Of a stretch of 64,000 bases of DNA, positions 37,793-48,783 are shown piece after piece. The position numbers and the translations under genes are program-made. The stretch is from contig CANHRE010000005.1 in assembly GCA_947463095.1 (NCBI GenBank), forward strand, positions 1 through 64,000, given 5' to 3'. Position 1 is the stretch's first letter. Each line of letters begins with the position of its first letter. Origin of the DNA: Flavobacteriales bacterium. GTDB lineage: Bacteria; Bacteroidota; Bacteroidia; NS11-12g; UBA955. The notes beneath the pieces are model-generated. The model was not told where the DNA came from. It saw only the letters and a list, made by a program, of their open reading frames with translations, and did no database searches.

Positions 37793-39340
37793 ATGAATGT
37801 ACAAATCATCTTATTTGCCGCCATCGGTCTCATTGCCGGTGGTGGGTTGGGATTTTTAATTTCCAACCTGTTGCAAACGAAAAAAAGCGAAAACCAAGCC
37901 CAACAAATTGTTCGCGAAGCCACACAACAGGCTGAGAACATCAAGAAAGACCGCATCCTGGAAGCCAAGGAGAAATTCCTTCAGCTGAAGGCAGAACACG
38001 AAAAAGAAGTGAACCGCCGCAATCAGGAACTTGTTTCATCAGAAAACCGACTGAAGCAAAAGGAACAAAGCCTGGATCAGCGCATCCAGAGTGCGAAATC
38101 CAGAGAGGAAGAAGCCGAGAAGCTGAAAAATAAGCTGAACCAACAGAATGATGTGCTGGCCGTGAAGCGCCAGGAACTGGAAACCCAGCGTGAACAGCAA
38201 ATCAAAGCGCTCGAAAAGATTGCAGGCCTCACTCAGGAGGATGCGAAAGAGCAGATGCTGGAAACCATCCGTGCAACCGCCCAAACCGAAGCCCTCCAGG
38301 TGGCCAAGAATATTCTGGACGAAGCCAAGGTGAGTGCCACGCGTGATGCCAAGCGTATCGTGCTTCAAACCATCCAGCGTACCGCTGCTGAAGAAGCCAT
38401 TGACAATACGGTTACAGCGGTTGCCATTGAGAACGACGAAATCAAGGGCCGTATTATCGGTCGCGAAGGCAGAAACATCAAGGCATTTGAAGCCGCTACC
38501 GGCGTGGAAATCGTGATTGACGACACCCCGGAAATGGTGATGCTGAGCTGTTTCGACAGCGTGCGCCGGGAGGTAGCCCGCCTGGCCCTGCAGCGCCTCA
38601 TCGCCGACGGCCGTGTGCACCCTGCCCGCATCGAAGAGGTGGTTGAAAAAACCCGCCGCGAAATTGAGGAAGAGGTACTGGCCTGGGGTGAACGCACCGT
38701 GATTGACTTGGGCATCAGCGGCCTGCACCCCGAGCTGATTCGCTATGTGGGGCGTATGCGCTTCCGCGCTTCTTACGGACAGAATCTGCTGAAGCACAGC
38801 CGTGAAGTAGCACGCCTTTGCGCCACCATGGCTGCCGAAATGGGCCTCAACCCCAAAATGGCTAAACGCGCCGGACTGCTTCACGACATTGGCAAAGTGC
38901 CAGACTTCGACGAGGAAACCCCGCACGCGCTGCTCAGCATGAAGCTGTGTGAGAAATACGGTGAACATGCCGACATCTGCAACGCCGTAGGCGCGCACCA
39001 CGATGAAATTGAAATGAAAACGCTCATCGCACCTATTGTGCAGGCTTGTGATGCCATCAGTGGATCACGTCCGGGTGCACGCCGTGCCGATGAATCGTAT
39101 ATGAAGCGCATCAGCGAAATGGAAACCATGGCACTGGGGTATCCGGGTGTGGAGAGTTCCTTCGCCATCCAGGCCGGTCGAGAGTTGCGTGTAATCCTCA
39201 ACGCCGACAAGGTTACGGATGAACAGGCCGATACCATTGCCTTCGACCTATCGCAGCGCATTACCAAGGAGATGAAGTTCCCTGGTCAGATTAAAATTAC
39301 CGTTATTCGGGAAAAGCGCTCCGTAGGTTTCGCTAAATAA
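37793..39340 (+). CDS. rny: Ribonuclease Y
   Basis: N-terminal TM plus coiled coil, KH region GRIIGREGRNIKAFEAATGVEIVIDDTPEMV, HD domain LLHDIGKVPDFDEE. Confidence 0.96.
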   Translation: MNVQIILFAAIGLIAGGGLGFLISNLLQTKKSENQAQQIVREATQQAENIKKDRILEAKEKFLQLKAEHEKEVNRRNQELVSSENRLKQKEQSLDQRIQSAKSREEEAEKLKNKLNQQNDVLAVKRQELETQREQQIKALEKIAGLTQEDAKEQMLETIRATAQTEALQVAKNILDEAKVSATRDAKRIVLQTIQRTAAEEAIDNTVTAVAIENDEIKGRIIGREGRNIKAFEAATGVEIVIDDTPEMVMLSCFDSVRREVARLALQRLIADGRVHPARIEEVVEKTRREIEEEVLAWGERTVIDLGISGLHPELIRYVGRMRFRASYGQNLLKHSREVARLCATMAAEMGLNPKMAKRAGLLHDIGKVPDFDEETPHALLSMKLCEKYGEHADICNAVGAHHDEIEMKTLIAPIVQACDAISGSRPGARRADESYMKRISEMETMALGYPGVESSFAIQAGRELRVILNADKVTDEQADTIAFDLSQRITKEMKFPGQIKITVIREKRSVGFAK

Positions 39341-39347
39341 GCGGCTG

Positions 39348-40220
39348 ATGGAACGGCTGCTGGTGTACTGGAATCCTAAGGCAGGCGGCGGTAAATCCGT
39401 CCGTGTGCACCGTCTGGTATGCAGCATCCTCGAAGCGGAACATCTTACGTATACCTCAACAGAACGGGCTGCAGATGCAGCCCGTTTTGCTGAGGAAGGT
39501 CCCTGCACCATCATCGCCATTGGCGGCGACGGAACCTTTAACTTCCTGATCAATCACCTGCCACTGCGCGAGGATGTAATCCTGCTGCCCATTTCCGCCG
39601 GTTCCGGCAACGACCTGGCGCGCATGCTGCATGAGTCCATGAACCCGCGCAGTCAGCTGCTGGCAGCCCTGCGCAAACCTCAATTACGCAGCCTGGATGT
39701 ATGGTCTGTAAACAAGCGATTGTTTCTGGAAGCATGCGGTATGGGTTTCGACGGCATGGTGGCCTCTAAAGCCGCTGCGCTGGCCCGTTGGTTCCCTTCC
39801 CCTTTGCGTTACAGCCTCACCGTTGCCCGGCGCATCTTCACCGCTAAATCCTTTCCTGCACGTGTGGTGGCCGATGGAACAGAAGTATGGAATGGTCCCT
39901 TGTTTATGGCGTCAATAGGCAATGGAATTTTTGCGGGCGGCGGCTATAAACTGTGGCCACAGGCCCAGGTTGACGACGGGAAGATGGATGTACTCCTGGT
40001 CGGAAAAATCAACCTCGTCCAGCGCCTGTTGTACGTAATGCTGGTGCGCAGCGGCGCCCATGTAAGGCTGCGCGTTACCCGGTACTTCACCGCAAAGAAC
40101 TTTGAACTGCACAGCAGCCAGCCTTTGCAGGTCCATACCGACGGAGAACCGATGGAAGGACAGCAGTTCAGGCTGCAACACCAAGGACGTATTGGATGCA
40201 TAGTTACGCGGACATTTTAA
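39348..40220 (+). CDS. Diacylglycerol/lipid kinase family protein
   Basis: VYWNPKAGGGKS, AIGGDGTFNFLINHL, LPISAGSGNDLARML. Confidence 0.9.
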   Translation: MERLLVYWNPKAGGGKSVRVHRLVCSILEAEHLTYTSTERAADAARFAEEGPCTIIAIGGDGTFNFLINHLPLREDVILLPISAGSGNDLARMLHESMNPRSQLLAALRKPQLRSLDVWSVNKRLFLEACGMGFDGMVASKAAALARWFPSPLRYSLTVARRIFTAKSFPARVVADGTEVWNGPLFMASIGNGIFAGGGYKLWPQAQVDDGKMDVLLVGKINLVQRLLYVMLVRSGAHVRLRVTRYFTAKNFELHSSQPLQVHTDGEPMEGQQFRLQHQGRIGCIVTRTF

Positions 40221-40399
40221 CACCTCGAAAGAATCCGAAGTCCTTTTGAAGCTGTTGAAGTGCTGCAAAGGTCAGTGAGCAGGTTTGAATCCTCTGGGGC
40301 TGATTATTTGCCTAGGAACCTTGGCACTGCGACAACTTTCTTGCGGTATGAGGGAGTGAACTGTTCCATTCAATGATCAAATTCTTAATTTGCTGCATC

Positions 40400-40852
40400 A
40401 TGCAATACGACTATTTCGAACGCATTGATCCTGAGCGTCATGATGCTTTTCTTTCTCTGTACCAAGCGGTGAAGGAGCACCTGCCTGAAGGATTTATGGA
40501 ACACGAAGGTCCTTACGGCATCAACTTCTCTGTGCCGCTGGAAACCTATCCCCAGGGATACCACTGTGACCCTAAACAACCCTTGCCATTTATCACCCTT
40601 GCCGCGCAGAAGAGCCATTTAGCCCTTTATCACATGGGCGTTTATGCCCAAAAAGACCTTCTGGACTGGTTTACCACTGCATATCAGGAGCAGTATAAGC
40701 GCAAACCCGATATGGGGAAGAGTTGCATTCGCATGAAAAAATACAACGATTTGCCCCTGGAACTCATCGGAACATTATGCAGTAAAATGACTCCCGAAGC
40801 ATGGATTGCCTGCTATGAAGCCGCATTTAGAAGTGGTGGTGGCAATAAATAA
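40400..40852 (+). CDS. DUF1801 domain-containing protein
   Basis: YGINFSVPLETYPQGYHCDPKQPLPFITLAAQKSHLALYHMGVY; GKSCIRMKKYNDLPLELIG. Confidence 0.75.
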   Translation: MQYDYFERIDPERHDAFLSLYQAVKEHLPEGFMEHEGPYGINFSVPLETYPQGYHCDPKQPLPFITLAAQKSHLALYHMGVYAQKDLLDWFTTAYQEQYKRKPDMGKSCIRMKKYNDLPLELIGTLCSKMTPEAWIACYEAAFRSGGGNK

Positions 40853-40979
40853 ACGAACCTGCTCGTCGCCAGACCTGTCCAATTTGTGTGGTTGGGATAA
40901 TTCTGGTATGCTCGGCGGCCTGTTCCCGTGGACCGTTGCTATGAACAATGCGCAACCTGCTGAAGGTTGCGAAGTTCAT

Positions 40980-41534
40980 TCAAGGCTGCTGCTCGCCCTC
41001 AAGGTTGTCGCACAGCGCAGCAGGCGGCACCGAAACTGTTGAAGGTGCTGTTGCCGGAGCGCTTTTGCCTTTTTTCGCAGCAGGAGCAGTTTGAGGAGCG
41101 GCGGGCGCCGGAACAGCGGCAGCGGTTGCCTGTGCCGGTTTTCCGGGGGTATAGGTGTTTTTTTCGCGCAGCTCAAGCAGGATTTCAAAAGTGCTTTTGC
41201 CCAAACATTCCCGGAGGGCGGCTTCACGTAGTTCCACAGCCCTCTGCTGTGCCTTCAGACGGGTATTGGCATCCCATGCTGCACAGAGTGCGAAGGAATC
41301 CAAAAAGGCGCTGTTCAGGTTCAACAGGCATTCAATGCGTGAACTTTCCAGTCCAGAGATGTTGTTGTACATCCATTCCACATTCAGTTTGGCGCGGGCT
41401 TCCGTACCTAGCTTAACCATTGCAGATTCCGGAGTAGCCACCACAGGAGGTGCGGCCATAGGAACCACGTCATCCTGGCAATATGCCCAGGCGGGAGCCA
41501 ACATCAGTAAGGCGGTGAGAAGCATTTTATTCAT
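40980..41534 (-). CDS. Secreted hypothetical protein with Ala/Pro-rich C-terminus
   Basis: Signal peptide MNKMLLTALLMLAPAWAYCQDD; low-complexity APAAPQTAPAAKKGKSAPATAPS. Confidence 0.6.
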   Translation of the reverse strand: MNKMLLTALLMLAPAWAYCQDDVVPMAAPPVVATPESAMVKLGTEARAKLNVEWMYNNISGLESSRIECLLNLNSAFLDSFALCAAWDANTRLKAQQRAVELREAALRECLGKSTFEILLELREKNTYTPGKPAQATAAAVPAPAAPQTAPAAKKGKSAPATAPSTVSVPPAALCDNLEGEQQP

Positions 41535-41635
41535 AAAGCAATAATAAGGGAAAGTTCCTAAACGACGGAAGCCTGCAGCCCCAAGGAACGGCGGTAACGT
41601 GCGAAGAACCTGCTTCAGAAACCGGTCAGGAGTGT

Positions 41636-42574
41636 TCAGCTTGCCAGCATGAAGCGAAGCGGGATAGGCAGCCGTGCACGCCAAAACTGCTCGTTGTGGC
41701 CGGTGCCAGGGAAGAATCGGCTTTGCCATTGGCCAGGTAACAGTTGCCGTACTAAAATTTGATTGGCTTTTTGCTGCCAGAGAGGATATAAGCGGTCAAG
41801 TTGCTGGTCGCCGCAGTCGAAGTAAATGCGCGAGCCATATTTCTGCAGGGTTTTAGATCTGCTTTTCAGGTAGGAGAGAAAGGATTCCGGTATTTCCGGA
41901 TAGGCGTATCTGATGCTTCCCGGCCAATGAGTTGAAAGGCAGGCCGCTGCACCAAAAACCTGCGGATATTCGCAGAGCGCATACATGGAAATCAATCCGC
42001 CAAAGCTGGATCCTGCAATCATGGTATGTTTCCTGTCGGCGAGGGTTCTGAAGCGGCGGTCAATATCCGGTTTCAGGATGTTGACAATGAACTGAAGGTA
42101 TTGGTTTGAAATGGGAGGTCCGCCAAACTCCGCGCTGATGCTGTCGCGGATGGACCTGGGAAGGGCGTCATAGCAGGCCTGCGGGCCATATTCCCTGCGC
42201 CGTTGCGGACTGTTCCAGATGCCCACCACAATGCAGGGCGGCAACATGGAGTCGAGGAATACCTCATCAACACCCCATTCTTTTCCGCCATAGGAAAGAC
42301 GACCGTCAAATAGATTTTGCCCATCGTGCATATACAATACGGGGAAATGCTGCTGTGGATTTTGTTCATATTGTGGAGGCAGCCATACATCTATAGGTCG
42401 CGGAGGTAGATTTACGGTATGGCAACTGTCAATCCGGATGAGTTTCCCTCCGGAAGGAATGGGCAACGCCTGACCATACAAACCTGTACTTCCGATGAAA
42501 AAAAGGATCATAAAGAGAACACATACGCACATGTTTAATCGTAAGATCGTAAAAGAGGGCATGTTGATCATCAT
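41636..42574 (-). CDS. Secreted alpha/beta-hydrolase (esterase D/enterochelin esterase-like)
   Basis: PVLYMHDGQNLFDG; nucleophile elbow IAGSSFGGLISMYAL. Confidence 0.88.
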   Translation of the reverse strand: MMINMPSFTILRLNMCVCVLFMILFFIGSTGLYGQALPIPSGGKLIRIDSCHTVNLPPRPIDVWLPPQYEQNPQQHFPVLYMHDGQNLFDGRLSYGGKEWGVDEVFLDSMLPPCIVVGIWNSPQRRREYGPQACYDALPRSIRDSISAEFGGPPISNQYLQFIVNILKPDIDRRFRTLADRKHTMIAGSSFGGLISMYALCEYPQVFGAAACLSTHWPGSIRYAYPEIPESFLSYLKSRSKTLQKYGSRIYFDCGDQQLDRLYPLWQQKANQILVRQLLPGQWQSRFFPGTGHNEQFWRARLPIPLRFMLAS

Positions 42575-42631
42575 AGCGTAATGTGTTGGATATTCATTCG
42601 AATTTCGTTACAATTGAAATTATTCAACGCA

Positions 42632-44893
42632 ATGAACTACAAACTTCCTACCCTTTTTGCTGCATTTGCAGTTTTAACCAACTTGGTGGCACAGGCGCCG
42701 AACGGGTTCAACTATCAGGCAGCCTTGCGGAACAATTCCGGCACGGCACTGGCCAATCAAAGCGTCAGCCTGCGCTTCACCATACGCGACGGCGGTGTTG
42801 CCGGAACCATTCTTTTCCAGGAAACGCATAATAAAACCACCAATGCGCAAGGAATGGTTTCCTGTATTGTTGGAGCGGGAAGCCTAACCCAAGGGGGCTA
42901 TCCAACAGGGATACAATGGGGTACTGGTGTAAAATTTCTTCAGGTGGAGGCTGACCCTGCGGGCGGCTCGGCATATTCAGAAATCAGCAATGCGCAGGTG
43001 ATGGCTGTTCCCTACAGCAACTTTGCGGGAACGGCGGGTGCTTTATCGCCTTCGGCCAGCATCACACCTGCGCAGATTCAATCGGGTGGCGCGAGCAACG
43101 GCCAGGTGCTGAAGTGGAACGGCAGCGCATGGGTGCCGGGAAGTGCAGGCGGCAGTTCCGGTACGGTGCCGCTCACCCAGCTGGAGCAGGGTTCGGCTAC
43201 AAACGGCCAGATTATTCGCTGGAACGGCACCAACTGGGTTCCCTCTAATGACGGTCCCAACAGCCTGGCGCCTTCACAACTAACCCAAGACGGAGCATCC
43301 AACGGGCAATATTTGAAATGGAACGGTACGAACTGGGTGCCTGCTTCGGTGAGCATCAGCAGTCTGGCACCATCTCAACTTACACAGGAGGGCGCCACCA
43401 ACGGACAGGTGTTGAAATGGAATGGCACCAATTGGGTTCCTTCAACCGATAACAATACCGTATTGACCGGAGGCACCGGAATTACCATCAGCAGCGGTGC
43501 CATCAACAGTGTATGGACCAGCAACGGCAACAATATCCACAACAACAATACCGGCAATGTGGGCATTGGAACTACGTCGCCTGCTTCGGTGCTGGATGTT
43601 TACCAGTCAACCGGAAATGCAGAAATACGCGCAAATTCAGGTTCATCAAGCGGTTATGCAGGCGTTAAGCTCGGCGGCTCTGGTGCTGCGGTTGACCTGT
43701 TTCGTTACGGCGCATCAGCAACCGGAACTGTATTGGGCTGGCCGGGTAAAAATCTTGGTATCCTGAACAACAGCAATACAGGTTCACTGATGCTGAATGC
43801 CGCTGATTCCCTCGGTTTTGCCACTGCTGCCACGGAGCACATGCGCATTACCTCCCGAGGCGTAGCGATTGGTGGCACCTATCCTTTGGGTAAACTACAT
43901 GTAAAGGGCAATGGACGCGGAATCATTGATATTCCCCAATCTGCATATTTTTTCAGCACCCCCATTTACGGTGTAGGTGATACTACAGCAACAGGTACGG
44001 CCATGCCCGGAATTCTTGGCTATGGACGAGGCTCTTCCTCCTTTAATGCAGGTGTTGCCGGCGTTGCTGGTAATTCAGGCACCTTTAATGTTGGCGGTCT
44101 GTTTGAATCCACGGCCCCCGGTATTGTCGGGAAAAGGAATTACGGTATTTATAACTCGGTTACCAGCGGGTATGTGTTCGGCGTGGGTATGTTCACCGGG
44201 TTTACGGCAACTACCAATTCCACCAACGGAAACTATGGATTGTATACCGCAATCTCCGGAACTGCTGCTGCCACAAGTATGGCTGGTTACTTTGACGCCT
44301 CGCCAACGAATTCTGCAAGCAGCAATTACGGCATCTATGCTTCGGCTGCTAATGGTGGAACCAACTATGCCGGTTATTTCAGCGGGAATGTTACCGTAGT
44401 AGGAACCCTCAGTAAATCAGGTGGTACCTTCCAAATTGATCATCCGCAGGATCCTGAAAATAAATACCTCATCCACAGTTTTGTGGAAAGTCCGGACATG
44501 ATGAACATTTACAACGGAAACATCACTACCGATGCTCAGGGCTATGCTACCGTGCAGATGCCTGATTACTTTCAGTCGCTGAACATGGAGTTCCGCTACC
44601 AGCTTACCGTAATGGGCGCTGATTTTGCACAGGCTATCGTTGCAGAGAAAATCACAGACAACCATTTTAAAATCCGCACAGACAAGCCCAATACCGAAGT
44701 AAGCTGGCAGGTTACCGGCGTGCGTAATGACCCCTGGGCACAGGCCAACAGGTTTATACCAGAGCGCGCCAAGGAACCCAACGCCAAGGGTAAATACCTG
44801 CATCCGGAATTGTACGGACAGCCGGCAAGCAAGGGAATTCACTACCAGAATAATAGTGGCATTGCTGCTCCGGCAGTGAAAACAGGTCGATGA
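42632..44893 (+). CDS. Secreted fibre/adhesin-like repeat protein
   Basis: Signal peptide MNYKLPTLFAAFAVLTNLVAQ; four repeats around NGQVLKWNGTNWVPS; C-terminal block IDHPQDPENKYLIHSFVESPDMMNIYNG. Confidence 0.8.
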   Translation: MNYKLPTLFAAFAVLTNLVAQAPNGFNYQAALRNNSGTALANQSVSLRFTIRDGGVAGTILFQETHNKTTNAQGMVSCIVGAGSLTQGGYPTGIQWGTGVKFLQVEADPAGGSAYSEISNAQVMAVPYSNFAGTAGALSPSASITPAQIQSGGASNGQVLKWNGSAWVPGSAGGSSGTVPLTQLEQGSATNGQIIRWNGTNWVPSNDGPNSLAPSQLTQDGASNGQYLKWNGTNWVPASVSISSLAPSQLTQEGATNGQVLKWNGTNWVPSTDNNTVLTGGTGITISSGAINSVWTSNGNNIHNNNTGNVGIGTTSPASVLDVYQSTGNAEIRANSGSSSGYAGVKLGGSGAAVDLFRYGASATGTVLGWPGKNLGILNNSNTGSLMLNAADSLGFATAATEHMRITSRGVAIGGTYPLGKLHVKGNGRGIIDIPQSAYFFSTPIYGVGDTTATGTAMPGILGYGRGSSSFNAGVAGVAGNSGTFNVGGLFESTAPGIVGKRNYGIYNSVTSGYVFGVGMFTGFTATTNSTNGNYGLYTAISGTAAATSMAGYFDASPTNSASSNYGIYASAANGGTNYAGYFSGNVTVVGTLSKSGGTFQIDHPQDPENKYLIHSFVESPDMMNIYNGNITTDAQGYATVQMPDYFQSLNMEFRYQLTVMGADFAQAIVAEKITDNHFKIRTDKPNTEVSWQVTGVRNDPWAQANRFIPERAKEPNAKGKYLHPELYGQPASKGIHYQNNSGIAAPAVKTGR
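43066..43470 (+). repeat. Four in-frame ~33-aa repeats (consensus GATNGQVLKWNGTNWVPSxxxxxSLAPSQLTQE)
   Basis: GASNGQVLKWNGSAWVP, SATNGQIIRWNGTNWVP, GASNGQYLKWNGTNWVP, GATNGQVLKWNGTNWVP. Confidence 0.9.
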
Positions 44894-45366
44894 TGAAGCA
44901 CTTAACCGTCATAGTGGCCTTGTTATTTCAGGCATCACTGTTACATGCCCAGGTGCTTGAACGGCATATCATTGCACCCGGTGGAGCATCATTCAGCGGG
45001 GCATTCGCAGCAGATTGGACCATGGGTGAAACTGTGGTACAGTCTGCTGTGTTGAATGGAACACAGATTCAGCAGGGATACCAACAGCCTTTGCCTGCCT
45101 CCGGATCCGGAGTAATCCGTTTTTCCGACAGGGGTGTGCTTATGTATCCGAATCCCGGCAGCAACCTTCTGTTTCTTGAGTGCAAGGGAATTCCTTTTAA
45201 CTGCAGCGTGGAAGTGTTCAACATAACGGGGGAAAGGCTGTACCAACGTTCATGGAACACCGGCATGCCCTGTAAACTAGATCTGGGCAGTGTGCCTCCC
45301 GGCAGCTACCAGGTTAGGATTACAAGCGAAATAACCAGATTTTCCGCTACCTGGATAAAGGTCTGA
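44893..45366 (+). CDS. Small T9SS type A sorting-domain protein
   Basis: VLERHIIAPGGASFSGAFAADWTMGETVVQSAV; sorting tail MYPNPGSNLLFLECKG...GSYQVRITSEITRFSATWIKV. Confidence 0.82.
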   Translation: MKHLTVIVALLFQASLLHAQVLERHIIAPGGASFSGAFAADWTMGETVVQSAVLNGTQIQQGYQQPLPASGSGVIRFSDRGVLMYPNPGSNLLFLECKGIPFNCSVEVFNITGERLYQRSWNTGMPCKLDLGSVPPGSYQVRITSEITRFSATWIKV

Positions 45367-45408
45367 ACAGCGGGCCTTGGAGTAGAATGCCGGCCATGCG
45401 CGGGGATT

Positions 45409-45831
45409 TTACAGTTGGCCGGAGTTGCGCTTCTTCATCAGTGAATCAATCAGCGCAGCCTGGCTGTTCAGCAGGTTGTGCAGTGTTTTGATTTGCTCCA
45501 CCAGCATCCTTCTTTCCTCTTCGTTCAGAGCATAGTTGTGCACAATGCCGTTGGGCGCAGAGCTGTTCATGGTGTTGATATTGAATACAATGCTGTCGTC
45601 GTATTTCAGGATATCCAAAGCCGAAATATCCAGTACGCGTGCTATCTTTTCAAGCCGGTCCAGTGATAAAGAAGATTCTCCACGCTCAATCTTCCCATAA
45701 CCGTTGGTGCTTAATCCCAATTCCCGCGCTACGGATTCCTGCTTTTTCCCTTTTAGTTCCCGTATGCGTTTGAGTCTATCTCCAATTTTAACATAAGCGA
45801 TTTGTTTTAGAAGTTCATCTTGAGTTTCCAT
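45409..45831 (-). CDS. XRE-family HTH transcriptional regulator
   Basis: IGDRLKRIRELKGKKQESVARELGLSTNGYGKIERGESSLSLDRLEKIARVL; C-terminal coiled-coil-like tail. Confidence 0.88.
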   Translation of the reverse strand: METQDELLKQIAYVKIGDRLKRIRELKGKKQESVARELGLSTNGYGKIERGESSLSLDRLEKIARVLDISALDILKYDDSIVFNINTMNSSAPNGIVHNYALNEEERRMLVEQIKTLHNLLNSQAALIDSLMKKRNSGQL

Positions 45832-45971
45832 AAACACAAATATATTCTTCGTGCTGCAATGAACAATTCAAAAAACAACCCTGGGTGTAGGTGAACTACA
45901 CTTTTAGGGAGGATTTCCCTGAAAATCAACGGATTAGAAACGTCGCTGTTCGTTGGACCAAGGGGGCAGCA

Positions 45972-48680
45972 TCAGTAAGCCAGTACCGGGCTGAGCCAGC
46001 GTTCGGCTTCTTCCATGGTCCAGCCTTTGCGGGCGGCATAATCCTGAACCTGATCCTTGCCGATTTTCCCCAAGCCGAAATAGCGTGCTTCGGGATGGGC
46101 GAAATACCAGCCACTAACGGCCGCTGCGGGCATCATGGCCATGCTTTCGGTGAGTTGAATGCCACATACTTCTTCGGCTTTCAGCAGGGAGAACAGGGTC
46201 GCTTTTTCCGTATGTTCCGGGCAGGCCGGGTATCCTGGAGCGGGGCGAATGCCGCGGTAACGTTCCCTAATCAGCTCTTGGTTGTTGAGCTGTTCAGCGG
46301 GGGCATAGGCCCAGAACTCCCTGCGTACGCGCCGGTGCAGGGTTTCCGCGAAACTTTCTGCGAGGCGGTCGGCCAGGGCCTTTACCAGGATGCTGTGGTA
46401 ATCGTCGTGTTCGGCTTCATACACAGCCACCAGCTTGTCCAGTCCTATTCCTGCCGTTACGGCAAAGCCTCCCAGGTAATCGCCCTCGGGAGCCATAAAG
46501 TCGGCCAGGCTCAGGTTGGGAACGCCGTTGCTCATTTTTCGCTGTTGGCGCAGGAAGTGGAAGTCGGCAAGTTTTTGATCGGGATGTTGCGGGTTGAAAA
46601 CAGCCACATCTTCGCCCTGGCGTTGCGCAGGCAGGATAAAGAAACAGCCGTTGGCCTGCAGCTTCTTGCCGGCGATAAGTTCATCCAGCACTCGGTTAGC
46701 GTCGTCAAACAGCTTGCGTGCTTCATCACCCACCACCGGGTCTTGCAGTATTTCAGGGTATTTTCCGGCCAGTTCCCAGGTTTGGAAAAAGGGCGTCCAG
46801 TCTATGGTTTCGCGCAACTCTTCCAGGGGGTAGTTGTTCAACACCATTGTACCCGTAAAAGCGGGAACGGCTCGGTTTTGATCGCTGAAGTCTGCATTCA
46901 GCTGCATTTTTTTAGCCTCTTCAAAGCTCAGCAGGTTTTTATCTTCCTGTCGGCGGGCATGTTCTTCGGCGAGTTTGGTATATTCAGCTTTGATGTTGCC
47001 GGAGAAAGCCGCTTGCTGTTCATCGCTGAGCAGGCTGCCAGCCACGGGTACACTGCGGCTGGCGTCGAGCACATGCACTACGGAGCCGCTGTATTTCGGA
47101 GCAATTTTCACGGCGGTATGCACCCTGCTGGTGGTAGCCCCACCGATGAGCAGTGGTTGTTTCATCCCCCAACGTTCCATCTCAGAAGCCACATAGACCA
47201 TTTCGTCCAGGCTGGGGGTAATCAGTCCGCTGAGTCCAATCAGGTCGGCGCCCCAGTCGCGGGCCTCCTGAAGGATGCGCTCGGCAGGCACCATCACGCC
47301 GATGTCTTTTATTTCATAGTTGTTGCAGGCCAGCACCACACCCACGATGTTTTTGCCGATATCGTGCACATCGCCTTTTACCGTTGCCATCAGGATTTTA
47401 CCTTTCCCTTTGCTGACCGTGCCGGTTTCGGCCATAGCGGCATCTTTGGCGGCCTGCAGGAAGGGTTCCAGGTAGGCTACCGCTTTTTTCATCACGCGGG
47501 CACTTTTCACCACCTGGGGAAGGAACATTTTACCTTCTCCGAACAGGTCGCCCACCACGTTCATTCCAGCCATCAAAGGACCTTCAATCACCTGCAGGGG
47601 AGCGCCATATTGCCGGCGCGCCTCTTCAGTATCTGTTTCAACAAAGGCGTCAATACCTTTAATCAGCGCATGTTTCAGGCGTTCTTCTACCGGAAGGCTG
47701 CGCCATACGAGGTCTTCCGTTTTCTCTTCTTTCTTCCCCTTGAAGGAATCGGCCATGCCCACCAGGCGTTCGGTGGCATCGGGTTTGCGGTTCAGAAGTA
47801 CATCTTCAACCGCTTCGAGCAGGTTTTTAGGAATGGCTTCGTAAACCTCAATCATGCCAGCATTTACAATGCCCATATCAAGACCTGCGCGGATGGCGTG
47901 ATACAGAAATGCACTGTGCATAGCCTCGCGCACGATGTCGTTGCCGCGGAAGCTGAAGGAGATATTGGAAACCCCTCCGGAAACCCGGGCATAGGGAAGG
48001 TTTTGCTTGATCCAGGCCGTAGCGCGGATGAAGTCTACCGCGTAGTTGTTGTGCTCATCTATGCCTGTTGCAACGGTGAGGATGTTGGGGTCGAAGATGA
48101 TATCCCAGGCTGGAAAATGCAGCTGTTCGGTGAGTATTTTATAGCTGCGCGTGCAAATTTCCACGCGGCGTTCGAAGCTGTCGGCCTGACCTTGTTCATC
48201 GAAGGCCATCACCACCACGGCAGCACCGTATCGGCGAACCAGGGTAGCACGACGGATAAATTCCGCCTCGCCATCTTTCAGGCTGATGGAATTGACAATG
48301 CCCTTGCCTTGCAGGCACTTCAAGCCGGCTTCCAACACCTCCCATTTGGAGCTGTCCACCATCACCGGAACCCTGCTGATATCCGGCTCGGCGGCCAGCA
48401 GGTTCAAAAAGATGGTCATGGCCTGAACACCGTCCAGCATGCCCTCGTCCATGTTCACGTCCAGCACCTGGGCGCCGTTGTCCACCTGTTGTCTGGCCAC
48501 ATCCAGTGCAGCATTGTAGTCGCCGGCCAGAATCAGCTTGGCAAACTTCCTGCTGCCGGTAACATTGGTGCGCTCACCAATATTCACAAAATTGGTTTGC
48601 GGCGTCAGCACGAATGGTTCCAAACCGCTCAAACGCAGATATGGGAGGATAAGGTTGTTTTCTGAAGAAGTAGATTCCAT
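45972..48680 (-). CDS. metH: Methionine synthase, cobalamin-dependent; pterin, B12 and activation modules only
   Basis: [38 protein letters not shown], activation domain [31 protein letters not shown]; no N-terminal homocysteine-methyltransferase module. Confidence 0.95.
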   Translation of the reverse strand: MESTSSENNLILPYLRLSGLEPFVLTPQTNFVNIGERTNVTGSRKFAKLILAGDYNAALDVARQQVDNGAQVLDVNMDEGMLDGVQAMTIFLNLLAAEPDISRVPVMVDSSKWEVLEAGLKCLQGKGIVNSISLKDGEAEFIRRATLVRRYGAAVVVMAFDEQGQADSFERRVEICTRSYKILTEQLHFPAWDIIFDPNILTVATGIDEHNNYAVDFIRATAWIKQNLPYARVSGGVSNISFSFRGNDIVREAMHSAFLYHAIRAGLDMGIVNAGMIEVYEAIPKNLLEAVEDVLLNRKPDATERLVGMADSFKGKKEEKTEDLVWRSLPVEERLKHALIKGIDAFVETDTEEARRQYGAPLQVIEGPLMAGMNVVGDLFGEGKMFLPQVVKSARVMKKAVAYLEPFLQAAKDAAMAETGTVSKGKGKILMATVKGDVHDIGKNIVGVVLACNNYEIKDIGVMVPAERILQEARDWGADLIGLSGLITPSLDEMVYVASEMERWGMKQPLLIGGATTSRVHTAVKIAPKYSGSVVHVLDASRSVPVAGSLLSDEQQAAFSGNIKAEYTKLAEEHARRQEDKNLLSFEEAKKMQLNADFSDQNRAVPAFTGTMVLNNYPLEELRETIDWTPFFQTWELAGKYPEILQDPVVGDEARKLFDDANRVLDELIAGKKLQANGCFFILPAQRQGEDVAVFNPQHPDQKLADFHFLRQQRKMSNGVPNLSLADFMAPEGDYLGGFAVTAGIGLDKLVAVYEAEHDDYHSILVKALADRLAESFAETLHRRVRREFWAYAPAEQLNNQELIRERYRGIRPAPGYPACPEHTEKATLFSLLKAEEVCGIQLTESMAMMPAAAVSGWYFAHPEARYFGLGKIGKDQVQDYAARKGWTMEEAERWLSPVLAY

Positions 48681-48783
48681 GCCTAAGCGGCAAAGTTCGG
48701 TAATGCGCGGCAATGTTTGCTATTCCAGTATTACGGCCCGGCTTTCGTACTTTCGCAGTCAACTTTTTGACACTATTTGCATT

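Noticed and set aside
42632-44893. Prophage tail fibre
   Set aside because: The protein is fibre-like, but no phage structural, integrase or lysis genes are nearby; a chromosomal surface protein is more likely.
45891-48665. 924-aa + strand ORF
   Set aside because: Fully antisense to the clearly recognisable metH; composition (His/Gln/Phe-rich) is typical of a shadow frame in GC-rich coding DNA.
48681-48783. Cobalamin or SAM riboswitch upstream of metH
   Set aside because: The ~100-bp divergent spacer is too short and shows no recognisable B12-box or SAM-I core.
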